A stretch of 7,949 nt of DNA, taken from contig JAIXPR010000154.1 in assembly GCA_027486155.1 (NCBI GenBank), positions 1 through 7,949 on the forward strand, written 5' to 3'. The notes under the pieces were generated by a model. That model did not search any database, was not told where the DNA came from, and worked only from the letters and a program-made list of their open reading frames with translations. Below, one piece after another: positions 1 through 6,296 of this stretch (the stretch's first letter is position 1; every line of letters starts with the position of its first letter). Origin of the DNA: Pseudomonadota bacterium. Lineage in GTDB: Bacteria; Bdellovibrionota_C; UBA2361; OMII01. Both the position numbers and the translations under genes were made by a program.

Positions 1-32
1 CGGGTGGGGAGGCTGTTCACAAGGAGTCGTCT

Positions 33-458
33 ATGCAGAGTCACGCTACGCAGCCCACCCCCTACCTCTCGCTTGTTGAAGGGTACATGAACACCATCAA
101 AAGGAACGTTCTTGAATATCCCGGGACCGCTAAGCTTACCGAGCATCTCTGCCTTACCTTTCAAGGCGGCGCCGAGCCGGCACGTGACGCGACCTATCTC
201 TCTGGATGGGAGCTCAAAGGTCCGAGCGGAACTATTACTATCCACGCCTCTATGGCCAACACACCAGGCTCCTCAACGTCGACCCTTCTCACCCTCCGGG
301 TGGCCGGGTGCGCACGCGCTGAGGCCGTTTTCGGAGCGGACCGCCCCCTTCAGAGTACGGTTGAGAACGTTATGCCAACGATCACGAGCTGGATCGACAT
401 CGTGACACGACCGGCCGCGGATCCCTTTGCCTCCGTTACGCTACCCAAGGCGACGTAG
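33..458 (+). CDS. Hypothetical protein, 141 aa
   Basis: I do not recognise this protein. The start is well supported: AAGGAG at 21-26 sits six bases before the ATG. No signal peptide or membrane segment is visible, so it is probably cytoplasmic. The middle section (about residues 57-95) alternates polar and hydrophobic residues and contains WELKGPSGTITIHASM, which suggests beta strands. A final segment, about residues 108-126, could be a helix (ENVMPTITSWIDIV). The C-terminus is Pro/Ala/Thr-rich and looks disordered. The gene lies at the left edge, so an upstream operon partner cannot be excluded. It converges on the Thr-linker protein gene with a gap of 66 bases in which I see no convincing terminator. 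Support for it as a real gene rests on the ribosome-binding site, the uninterrupted length and the lack of a better frame; its function is unknown. Confidence 0.6.
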   Translation: MQSHATQPTPYLSLVEGYMNTIKRNVLEYPGTAKLTEHLCLTFQGGAEPARDATYLSGWELKGPSGTITIHASMANTPGSSTSTLLTLRVAGCARAEAVFGADRPLQSTVENVMPTITSWIDIVTRPAADPFASVTLPKAT

Positions 459-524
459 ATACTCTTTGACGAATCCGCCTCCGGTATCGAGCGCCTTGAG
501 CGTAACCGGGGAGCCTTGTAGTCG

Positions 525-2135
525 TTATGGGCACTGGCTCTCAAATCGTGGGAGTTGATCCGCAAGCTGTAGCACTCGCTGGTGAAGTGAGTTCGCCGTT
601 TTGAGCAACGCCTCCTCCGCGGAGTTCAATCGGCCACGGCGAATCTTTATGATTGTTGAGGCCGCAAGCTTGCTGAGTCGAAGGAGCTTCTTAGATCGGT
701 TCTTGATCTCGGCGACATTGGAGCTCTTGTCTGTCGCAGGACATCCCGTGCACAACTTACTCACCTGCGCGAAGCTCGTCCAGATAGTTGTCCAGTTCGC
801 GAGGTAGATACTGCCCGCCTGTGATACGTACGATTTGGCGAGGGCATTGTATGTCGCGCCTCCTTTCAAACGAATAATACGATGCGAGAATGTCCGTACG
901 TTGTCGCGTTGTCGCAACGTCAAATTATCGAGCTCGGCCTGATCGTCTCGGTTGTCCTTATCGTCACAGGTGATCGTTTCAGGTTCGCATCGAGCGGTCA
1001 CCGGCGAAGCATCGACTACGGCGTCCCCGAGGATCCACCGCAACGTGGAAAAGGTGCCTATCCCGGAGGTCTCGGGGGTGGCGACAGGGATGACCACTTG
1101 GAATACGTTTCCGAATCGCCCCCGGAAGAATGTGGTCGGCTGTCCTCTATCGAGCTGTCCTGGGGAGAAATAATTTTGTGCGCCCAGCGGTATCGCGATC
1201 GAATTGGTGTTATCGCTCTGGTAGCCAAAATGGGCTAAGAGGTTGCCGTTTTGTAAGACGTCTACACACTCGGCGATCGGTGTTATTTGGAACACGATCG
1301 GCGTAGCCGTTTGCGTTGGCGTGAACGTCGCGGTCAAGGTGGGAGTGGGTGTTGGCGTAAACGTCAACGTTGGAGTGAGCGTAGGTGTCGCGGTTCGAGT
1401 CGCCGTTGGAGTAGGCGTTGGTGTAAACGTGAACGTCGGAGTTAGGGTCGGGGTGGACGTGTGAGTCGCCGATGGAGTGGACGTTGGGGTTGACGTTGGA
1501 GTGGCTGTTGGTGTCGACGTTGGCGTTTCCGTTGGAGTGGTCGTAGGGGTCGACGTTGGCGTCGCTGTTGCTGTCCAGGTACGGGTTACCGTTGGTGTGA
1601 TTGTCGGTGTGTGTGTGCGTGTTGGGGTCGCTGTTGGTGTCTCCGTTGGGGTTGGGGTAGCGGAGGGGGTTCGCGTGGGTGTCGATGTTGCGGTCGCCGT
1701 CGCGGTTGGCGTTACGGTCGGCGTGAGGGTCGCGGTGTCGGTCGGCGTTACGGTTGGGGTGTGGGTGCTGGTCGATGTAGGCGTAGGCGTTGGGGTTGGG
1801 GTCTCGACCAGTGTGGCGGCAAAGGAATGGATATTGCCGCACGACAATCCCCATGACGCGGAAAGGGTGGTCGGACTGAGTCGAGAAACGATCTCCCCCT
1901 GGATAATAGCGCATCCTCGTGATGACCACCCTCGCCAGCAGGGATAGATGACGCGCGCCGTGACGTTGTAGACACGGGCATCCTTGGAGATGGTGTAGCC
2001 GCAGGTCTTGGTACAGGTTTGAGCGGCGGCGAAGTGGTTGTGGCCGAAGATCGACGCGAAGAACGCGAGCACGACGAGTATAAGGTGTCGTGCGGGATGC
2101 GTCCTTCGGCGTATGGTGGTCTTCTTCTCGTTCAT
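525..2135 (-). CDS. Secreted protein with long Thr/Pro-type linker and C-terminal FGY/DRGQPT domain
   Basis: This is a 536-residue exported protein. Residues 1-39 form a signal peptide: basic n-region (KK, RRR), hydrophobic core [13 protein letters not shown], and likely cleavage after AAA before Gln39. Residues 40-110 are a small domain with Cys at 41, 45, 66, 75 and 99, probably disulphide-bonded. Residues 112-279 are a linker with Thr at every even position, Ser replacing it only at 158 and 222, while odd positions are mostly Pro, Ala or Ser with some Val, Leu, Phe, Arg and Glu. Residues 281-383 contain [13 protein letters not shown], a DRGQPTTF segment and [11 protein letters not shown] recall this pattern from other bacterial secreted repeat or linker proteins, where it looks like a beta-sandwich, but I cannot name the family. 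Residues 391-536 are charged and helical with a CTGC pair at 462-465 and look like a separate domain. A cell-surface or secreted, possibly O-glycosylated, adhesin- or scaffold-like role is an inference. The ribosome-binding site is weak (AGGG, four bases from the ATG). Confidence 0.85.
   Translation of the reverse strand: MNEKKTTIRRRTHPARHLILVVLAFFASIFGHNHFAAAQTCTKTCGYTISKDARVYNVTARVIYPCWRGWSSRGCAIIQGEIVSRLSPTTLSASWGLSCGNIHSFAATLVETPTPTPTPTSTSTHTPTVTPTDTATLTPTVTPTATATATSTPTRTPSATPTPTETPTATPTRTHTPTITPTVTRTWTATATPTSTPTTTPTETPTSTPTATPTSTPTSTPSATHTSTPTLTPTFTFTPTPTPTATRTATPTLTPTLTFTPTPTPTLTATFTPTQTATPIVFQITPIAECVDVLQNGNLLAHFGYQSDNTNSIAIPLGAQNYFSPGQLDRGQPTTFFRGRFGNVFQVVIPVATPETSGIGTFSTLRWILGDAVVDASPVTARCEPETITCDDKDNRDDQAELDNLTLRQRDNVRTFSHRIIRLKGGATYNALAKSYVSQAGSIYLANWTTIWTSFAQVSKLCTGCPATDKSSNVAEIKNRSKKLLRLSKLAASTIIKIRRGRLNSAEEALLKTANSLHQRVLQLADQLPRFESQCP
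1299..1802 (-). repeat. Six-base-period repeat encoding the Thr-alternating linker
   Basis: This low-complexity tract encodes residues 112-279 of the secreted protein. Its basic period is two codons, one of them nearly always ACN for Thr. On the plus strand it reads as GT-rich DNA with recurrent GTTGGCGT or GTTGGAGT words. A higher-order duplication lies at its 3' end (gene orientation): residues 228-249 (1389-1454) and 250-271 (1323-1388) are 22-residue units matching at 18 of 22 positions. The repeat leaves long open frames on both strands, for example 1477-1947 on the plus strand rich in Val-Gly, which are shadows. Length polymorphism by slippage or unequal recombination is expected but is an inference. 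Confidence 0.85.
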
Positions 2136-2802
2136 AGAGCCCTAGCTGGTTGAGGAAGCAGCGTGCGATTGGTGCAGGTGCCCTCTGAGCGCACTCTACT
2201 GGCTTTGTGGAATTAGTAAAGAAAACGCCCGGAAAACAGCGAAAAACGAGTTTGTGGATGAACCAATAGAGAGGGATCGAGGGTGTTTGAATTGTACGTA
2301 TGGGTACTCTTTGCCGACTCAAACGATCGAATTAGCTCGCATGAGGCACGACCTTCAGTCGCGCAGCCACCTTGATTGGTAGGATCGAGATTCGGCGCTG
2401 TCACTGACGGGTTGTTGTGCGGTATCTCGACCGGGCGCTATCTGGACATCCTTTGCGATTCGTACCAGTTGCGTTGTCAGTACGGCGTCGACCCCTGCGC
2501 GACGTACCGCCTCCGCCGCTTCCTCGGCCAAACCATCCTAGGACTTCTCCACGACTGCACGCCCTGCGTCGCGGAGCACGCGATAGTGAATACGGGAAGA
2601 GTATCAGGAGACGATCGTAGTACGGTTTTCTCAACATGGAGAGGGGGGCCTTGGATGGCTGGTATGTGCGCACGTAGCGCTACCGCAGAGGCACCGCCGA
2701 CGATGTAAGAGGGGCTAGACCACGGGCGTGGCTGGACCGATTGACATCACCTGCATAACGATAGACCCTGACACAGCTGGTGTACGAGGATCAGGATCTC
2801 TT
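2136..2802. other. Long intergenic stretch with no intact gene seen
   Basis: These 667 bases separate the divergent Thr-linker and DUF3817 genes. Several frames stay open for 60-110 codons but lack a convincing start, ribosome-binding site or recognisable protein. The best hint of former coding is on the minus strand at about 2360-2700. One frame there reads YIVGGASAVALRAHIPA and continues into a basic stretch before a stop. Another, after a stop near 2535, reads LAEEAAEAVRRAGVDAVL and then TTQLVRIAKDVQIAPG. The two could be parts of one gene broken by a frameshift, but I cannot identify a parent. The part near 2210-2255 is A-rich and probably holds the promoter of the Thr-linker gene; I could not pick out a clear -35/-10 pair. 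Confidence 0.5.
2741..2767 (+). promoter_or_regulatory. Possible promoter of the DUF3817 gene
   Basis: A perfect -35 hexamer TTGACA lies at 2741-2746. The best -10 candidate is TAGACC at 2762-2767, which is poor (three of six matches) and has a short 15-base spacer. It would give a leader of roughly 30 bases before the ATG at 2803. It fits the internal start chosen for that gene, but it is weak evidence. Confidence 0.22.
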
Positions 2803-3084
2803 ATGATGTCAAAGCATGGATTCATCTCCCTAGGTCGTTGGGAGGCGCTCTCTCTCATAATTCTTCTTGGAATCGCCATGCCGCTCAAATATCTGATGGG
2901 TTATCCCCTTGCGGTGCGGGTCGTTGGCTCTTTGCACGGGATATTGTTTATGGCCTACGTCGCGGTGGCGCTTTTGTTCGCGCGGCGAGAGGGGTGGAGC
3001 GCGATGAAGCTGGTTCGATGTTGGATAGCCTCCTGTCTTCCCTTTGGTACGCTCGTGTTTGAGCGTGAGCTGCGAGACCGGTAG
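2803..3084 (+). CDS. DUF3817 family small integral membrane protein, 93 aa
   Basis: This is a short three-helix membrane protein of the DUF3817 type; the biochemical role of that family is unknown to me. Membrane segments are about residues 15-33, 36-59 and 70-86. Family-like features are Glu14 in RWEALSL, P27-LKY, VRVVGSLHG at 38-46 with His45, a basic loop RRE at 61-63, and the ending SCLPFGTLVFERELR with PFG at 80-82 and Glu87. I chose the ATG at 2803 because AGGA at 2793-2796 precedes it by six bases and because 93 residues is close to the family's usual length. The frame is open back to a GTG at 2728, but the extra 25 residues look unlike the family and include the TTGACA motif. The gene stands alone on its strand, 137 bases before the ATPase gene, with a hairpin at its stop codon. 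Confidence 0.8.
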   Translation: MMSKHGFISLGRWEALSLIILLGIAMPLKYLMGYPLAVRVVGSLHGILFMAYVAVALLFARREGWSAMKLVRCWIASCLPFGTLVFERELRDR

Positions 3085-3105
3085 CGTCGGTAGGTCGCCC
3101 GGTCT
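3075..3105 (+). terminator. Possible weak hairpin terminator at the DUF3817 stop codon
   Basis: A perfect 7-bp inverted repeat, AGACCGG at 3075-3081 and CCGGTCT at 3099-3105, encloses a 17-base loop that begins with the TAG stop codon. Only TTATGT follows, so the U-tract is poor. It may attenuate read-through into the ATPase gene or simply protect the 3' end. Confidence 0.35.
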
Positions 3106-3160
3106 TATGTAAGTTGTATATCCAATAGGTTACGACCTCACGGTTCGGACTCATGAAGTC

Positions 3161-3169
3161 TGGTATACT
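3161..3169 (+). promoter_or_regulatory. Extended -10 promoter of the ATPase gene
   Basis: TGG followed by TATACT at 3164-3169 forms an extended -10 element, with the hexamer matching TATAAT at five of six positions. No good -35 lies 17 bases upstream (CGGTTC at 3141-3146), as is common for extended -10 promoters. It would give a leader of about 45 bases. GGACTCAT at 3147-3154 lies between the -35 and -10 positions and recurs at 3205-3212, which could make it an operator. Confidence 0.45.
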
Positions 3170-3194
3170 GAGGATTAGGGATAGTGGATACCCT

Positions 3195-3211
3195 TGAGTC
3201 ATAAGGACTCA
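3195..3211 (+). promoter_or_regulatory. Leader hairpin overlapping the ribosome-binding site of the ATPase gene
   Basis: TGAGTC at 3195-3200 and GACTCA at 3206-3211 form a perfect 6-bp inverted repeat around the loop ATAAG. AAGGA at 3203-3207, the only purine-rich ribosome-binding candidate apart from CGGGGG directly before the ATG, is partly in the loop and partly in the stem. As RNA it could limit translation initiation; as DNA it could be a dyad operator. The thermodynamic stability is modest. Confidence 0.3.
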
Positions 3212-3221
3212 TAACGGGGGC

Positions 3222-4154
3222 ATGGTGATACGAGAGTCTAATGGACCGATACACAACGGTATAATGCTCGACCCAAGGAGCGAGTCGCTCTCGCCAACCT
3301 TCGGTGTGTCCCTTGTCAGGGAGTTGCGGTCCCTTCTCAAAACGGAGCGTGATGGGGCAGGCGATCCGGCGGTAGCGCTGGGCGCTCGGCCCCTCGCCAC
3401 CATCTTCGGCGACGCCATCTCTTCCGACGGTCCTTCTATTGATATCGCAAGCGCGGTCAGGGGAGTTGAGGTTGGTGGGTTCACCGCCTGGCCGATCTTC
3501 ATTTCCTACGGTGGCTCAAGCCCTCGGGGTATTTACGTCCCGATCTACAACCGGGAGCAGATAGAGAGTACGCTTAAGGAATTCTACGGCTCGGGCCCCT
3601 CGTCGATCCGGGGAGGTATTAACGAGGCAATTCGAAATATCGGTCAGCATGGACACCGTCAACACTCTGTTGTGCACGGTGAATGTCGTTTCGCGCCGGC
3701 AGCCCTCTTGACGCGAGAGCTTTCAGTGGCTGGTAGCGACGGGGTAACTCACCGCGTTCTCATGGCGGTTGTGACGGATGAAGGTCCTGGCATAACGCAC
3801 CCGGAGCGGTCCATGCTGAACGGCGTAGGGAGCGGAGGGGGGGATGATGCCATCGGCATGGGGTTCGAGATGAAAGGTTCGCTCCTCTATCTTGTCAAAT
3901 CCAATCAGGGTGAATGGAGTCTCTTTGATAGTCTCAATCACTCCAATCCGGATAAATACGCTGGCGCTAAGACCCTCAACACACGCCCTATCGGAGCAGA
4001 TGAGAAGGTAGAGCGAGTCGCCGCAATCGACCTGCCAGTTCCCTCCGTGGGATGCCAGAAGATTATCTTCTTCGCCCATCCATCCGCGACCGCGGATGAG
4101 GCGCGCGGTATTCAGGCCGCGTTATTGTCGGCGCTTGAGCCTCTTCGACGATAG
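3222..4154 (+). CDS. GHKL-type (histidine-kinase-like) ATPase domain protein, 310 aa
   Basis: The C-terminal half carries the ATP-binding motifs of the GHKL fold. The N-box is GGINEAIRNIGQHGH at 131-145, with Glu135, Asn139 and His143. The G1 box is TDEGPGI at 185-191, with Asp186. A Gly-rich G2-like loop, GVGSGGGDDAIGMGFEMKG, spans 201-219. There is no DHp dimerisation helix with a phospho-accepting His, so it is not a classical sensor kinase; the layout recalls RsbW/SpoIIAB-like kinases or other stand-alone HATPases. Residues 1-120 are unrecognised and may be a sensing or partner-binding region (it includes GFTAWPIFISYGGSS). No signal peptide or membrane helix is visible, so it should be cytoplasmic. 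No sigma factor, STAS antagonist or phosphatase lies next to it, so its partner is unknown. The ATG at 3222 is the first possible start after an in-frame stop at 3195; Met15 (3264) is an alternative. Confidence 0.75.
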   Translation: MVIRESNGPIHNGIMLDPRSESLSPTFGVSLVRELRSLLKTERDGAGDPAVALGARPLATIFGDAISSDGPSIDIASAVRGVEVGGFTAWPIFISYGGSSPRGIYVPIYNREQIESTLKEFYGSGPSSIRGGINEAIRNIGQHGHRQHSVVHGECRFAPAALLTRELSVAGSDGVTHRVLMAVVTDEGPGITHPERSMLNGVGSGGGDDAIGMGFEMKGSLLYLVKSNQGEWSLFDSLNHSNPDKYAGAKTLNTRPIGADEKVERVAAIDLPVPSVGCQKIIFFAHPSATADEARGIQAALLSALEPLRR

Positions 4155-4221
4155 CTCCGGTCTTGAGCGAGCTTATTCAGTAAGGGGCGGAAGGGCGAGG
4201 TTCGCGTTTGAAGATTAAACG

Positions 4222-4256
4222 ACTCCTAGCGAAGAGCGACGGTCTTAGCTAGGAGT
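4222..4256 (-). terminator. Hairpin between convergent ATPase and SYLF genes
   Basis: A perfect 9-bp inverted repeat, ACTCCTAGC at 4222-4230 and GCTAGGAGT at 4248-4256, encloses a 17-base loop. It sits between the two convergent stop codons. Read on the minus strand it is followed by CGTTTAATCTT, a modest U-tract, so it best serves the SYLF gene. In the plus direction the tail is not U-rich. Confidence 0.45.
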
Positions 4257-4269
4257 GCTCAAGGGGGAA

Positions 4270-4953
4270 TTATTTCAGGTTGTTAAGCTCTTTACTCTTC
4301 CAGTACTTCGTTCCAGTAATATCCGCGTCCAACATGATGCCGGTTTCAGAGAGCTGATAGTAGGCCATGCCATTCGTAAACTTCGCTTGCGCCTCCACGG
4401 TGTTTTTCCCGAGGGTCGCTCCAGCGGTCGCGTCGGCTTGCCATCCCGTATCAATAAAACGGTTAAAAGCGGTTTCGTTCTCGAAGAGGAAGAGTCCTTG
4501 GTAGAACTGCAGTCCTGCGCCAACGTTAACTCCAGCGGAGGCGACGTGCATGTAGGTTTTCTTGCCATCCGATTTGCGGATAGCAACACCAACTCCTCCT
4601 CCCGTTGTGATAAGGAACGAGGCCTTGCGGGAATCGAACACGCCGTACCCGTAGCTCTTTTCAAAGAGCTCTCGTGCTCCGGCGCTCGACGCGAGAACCT
4701 TTGACAGGGTCGATTCCGCGACGGCGTCGATCTTGCGACGAGTGGCGGCTGGGTCGTTGGTACCGGCGATCTCCTTTGCTGTTCCTGATACCCCCTTGCC
4801 AACCGCCATCGCTGTATCACCTACGGTCTCGCCAACGTAGCCCGCGGCGTCACCGACGGCGTCGACAGCGTCACGCAGGGGGCCTGCCCACGCGAGTGTC
4901 GGAAGTAAAACAAGGCAGGAGATGAGTAGTGGAGCGGTAGTCTTACGTTTCAT
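4270..4953 (-). CDS. Exported SYLF/Ysc84-domain lipid-binding-type protein, 227 aa
   Basis: Residues 1-23 are a signal peptide (MKRK, hydrophobic core, AWA before Gly24). Residues 24-65 are rich in Gly, Ala and Val in a VG..VG pattern (DAVGDAAGYVGETVGDTAMAV), suggesting an amphipathic or glycine-zipper segment. Residues 72-222 fit the SYLF (Ysc84, DUF500) domain, which binds membrane lipid in eukaryotic members. The evidence is the IDAVAESTLSKVL helix, ARELFEKSYGYGVFDSRKASF, the Gly-rich TTGGGVGVAI loop, GAGLQFYQGLFLFEN, and FIDTGWQADATAGAT. Bacterial members are typically periplasmic or outer-membrane associated; their role is not well defined. The start is well supported by AGAGG (4961-4965, minus strand) seven bases upstream. 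It follows the formylglycine-generating enzyme on the same strand by 113 bases and probably has its own promoter. Confidence 0.88.
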   Translation of the reverse strand: MKRKTTAPLLISCLVLLPTLAWAGPLRDAVDAVGDAAGYVGETVGDTAMAVGKGVSGTAKEIAGTNDPAATRRKIDAVAESTLSKVLASSAGARELFEKSYGYGVFDSRKASFLITTGGGVGVAIRKSDGKKTYMHVASAGVNVGAGLQFYQGLFLFENETAFNRFIDTGWQADATAGATLGKNTVEAQAKFTNGMAYYQLSETGIMLDADITGTKYWKSKELNNLK

Positions 4954-5006
4954 ACGATTGCCTCTGCTAGGACACCCCTTTCAAAACGAGTGCGAAGCGC
5001 CATGTC

Positions 5007-5036
5007 ATCATATCCATGGAACGCACGCCAGACCAA
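5007..5036 (-). promoter_or_regulatory. Candidate promoter of the SYLF gene
   Basis: On the minus strand a -35 TTGGTC (5031-5036) and a -10 TATGAT (5007-5012) are separated by 18 bases. The -10 matches five of six consensus bases and the -35 matches the TTG half only. The leader would be about 45-50 bases. If real, the SYLF gene is transcribed separately from the upstream enzyme gene. Confidence 0.4.
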
Positions 5037-5066
5037 TCGTGCTCTGGTCCCCGCCTTTGAGCTTGC

Positions 5067-6113
5067 TCAGCGTGATGAGGCGCAGCGGAAGCCAATATGA
5101 GACATCCCTGTGTCAGCTGGAGTCCCTCTTCGTGCCGCCGGTCGGTAGCTCTCGCAGTAGCTTGCGTGGCAGAGGAAGCTGCCCCCCTTGGTAACCCGCT
5201 CGGGAGATGTTGGGTTCACAGGATTAAAACTTTGGTCGGGCCCAGAGGGATTGTGGCACGAGTGCTCATCCTTGAGCGAGGTCTCGGTCCGTTTGGTGTA
5301 GGTATCAGGTCGATACCAATCGCTGCACCACTGCCACACATTGCCGGCCATGTCGTAAAGTCCATAGCCATTCGGGGGGAACGATTTGACCGGAGCGGTG
5401 CCGATGAATCCATCCTCTCCGGTGTTCCGATATGGGAAATCCCCCTGCCACGTATTCGCCATAAACTTTCCGCCTGGCTGAAATTCGTTGCCCCACGGGA
5501 ACTTCTGCTTCTCTCTGCCACCACGAGCGGCGAACTCCCATTCAGCCTCGGTGGGGAGCCGTTTGCCTGACCATCGAGCGTAGGTGGCGGCGTCGTCCCA
5601 CGAAACCTGTACGACAGGGTGATTCATTCGGGTCTTGATATCGCTGTGCGGTCCCTCTGGATGTTTCCAGTTTGCTCCAGGCACCCAGCGCCAGAAGTTT
5701 CTCATGTCCCCTCGGTCGACGGGGCCATCGGAGGGGGTGAAGACCATGGAGCCCGCGACGAGAAGGCTCTCATCGGGCTTCTGCGATCCGGGTGGAAGTT
5801 GTTTCTGTAGCTCCTCCCACGTTGGCGCGCGCTCAGCGGTGGTTGTGTATCCCGTTGCCTGAATGAAGGCCTGAAATTGCGCGTTCGTCACAGGGTGTTT
5901 GTCGATCCAGAATCCATCAACGGTGACCTGGTGAGGTGGGCCCTCATTTCGACGGCTACTATCGTCGTCGCTCCCCATGGTGAAGGTGCCGCCCGGTATG
6001 AAGAACATCCCCTCATGCGCCGACTGCTTTGCCGCTTTCGGTTCGCAGCTACCAGCGATGGAGGTCACGAGCGTCATGGCGAAGAGGAGGAGGGACGCGC
6101 AGAGCTGGATCAT
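5067..6113 (-). CDS. Formylglycine-generating enzyme (SUMF1/FGE type), exported
   Basis: This 348-residue protein is a type I sulfatase-modifying enzyme. It oxidises the active-site Cys of sulfatases to C-alpha-formylglycine using O2, and known members use copper. After an N-terminal hydrophobic segment (1-22) the FGE fold starts at FFIPGGTFTMGSDD (37-50). It continues through PPHQVTVDGFWIDKHPVTN, HPVVQVSWDDAATYARWSG (165-183), RLPTEAEWEFAARGG (185-199), FPWGNE, and NGYGLYDMAGNVWQWCSDWY (248-267). It ends in GGSFLCHASYCESYRPAARRG (310-330) and GFRCASS. Cys315 and Cys320 match the catalytic pair Cys336/Cys341 of human FGE, which separates true FGEs from the many FGE-fold proteins lacking them. 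The signal segment has no basic residue and ends at AGSC, a poor lipobox, so secreted versus lipid-anchored is uncertain. No clear ribosome-binding site precedes the ATG. Its divergent neighbour is a sulfatase, its likely substrate. Confidence 0.92.
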   Translation of the reverse strand: MIQLCASLLLFAMTLVTSIAGSCEPKAAKQSAHEGMFFIPGGTFTMGSDDDSSRRNEGPPHQVTVDGFWIDKHPVTNAQFQAFIQATGYTTTAERAPTWEELQKQLPPGSQKPDESLLVAGSMVFTPSDGPVDRGDMRNFWRWVPGANWKHPEGPHSDIKTRMNHPVVQVSWDDAATYARWSGKRLPTEAEWEFAARGGREKQKFPWGNEFQPGGKFMANTWQGDFPYRNTGEDGFIGTAPVKSFPPNGYGLYDMAGNVWQWCSDWYRPDTYTKRTETSLKDEHSCHNPSGPDQSFNPVNPTSPERVTKGGSFLCHASYCESYRPAARRGTPADTGMSHIGFRCASSR

Positions 6114-6296
6114 ATCGGGTCGCTTTAAAACGCATGTTGAGGGTGATGGGTCTGTGCGGAGATTAATGTCACGATCATCCCTCGATGAAAAGAGGGGGGA
6201 TTGTCTGGGACTCGGTGAAGAAAATTCTTGTCTCGACTGAAAAGATATCAGACATTCGGGACTCCGTTCATTTCACCGTTGAGGAATCCCTTGAGA
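6114..6296. promoter_or_regulatory. Shared divergent intergenic region of the enzyme and sulfatase genes
   Basis: These 183 bases must hold the promoters of both the modifying enzyme (minus) and the sulfatase (plus), unless the sulfatase starts further upstream. I could not find a convincing -35/-10 pair on either strand. An imperfect hairpin, CCCTC (6179-6183) with GAGGG eight bases later, lies near the centre and might be an operator. The shared region would allow coordinated control. Confidence 0.4.

Noticed and set aside
472..516. Possible terminator between the first two genes
   Set aside because: CTCCGGT and ACCGGGGAG pair only with a bulge and no T-run follows on either strand.
1299..1802. 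CRISPR array or minisatellite independent of a gene
   Set aside because: The repeat period is two codons in frame with a long secreted protein; there are no spacers of constant length.
1477..1947. 156-codon plus-strand Val-Gly-rich open frame
   Set aside because: It is the antisense reading of the Thr linker, kept open only by the repeat; it has no independent start signal.
1210..2322. 370-codon minus-strand open frame overlapping the secreted linker protein
   Set aside because: It runs out of frame through the six-base repeat, giving Asn-Pro, Asp-Arg and His-rich nonsense; the other frame has a signal peptide and recognisable domains.
2376..2708. 110-codon plus-strand open frame starting at TTG
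   Set aside because: No ribosome-binding site, a rare start codon and no protein-like pattern; it was left as part of the intergenic stretch.
2728..2802. GTG-initiated N-terminal extension of the DUF3817 protein
   Set aside because: The extra 25 residues do not resemble the family, and a better spaced ribosome-binding site precedes the ATG at 2803.
4255..4704. Plus-strand 149-codon frame opposite the SYLF gene
   Set aside because: It is antisense to a well-supported domain and has no recognisable protein features.
6228..6296. TTG-initiated extension of the sulfatase
   Set aside because: It would place 23 mostly polar residues before a normal signal peptide, and GAGGAA lies properly before ATG 6297.
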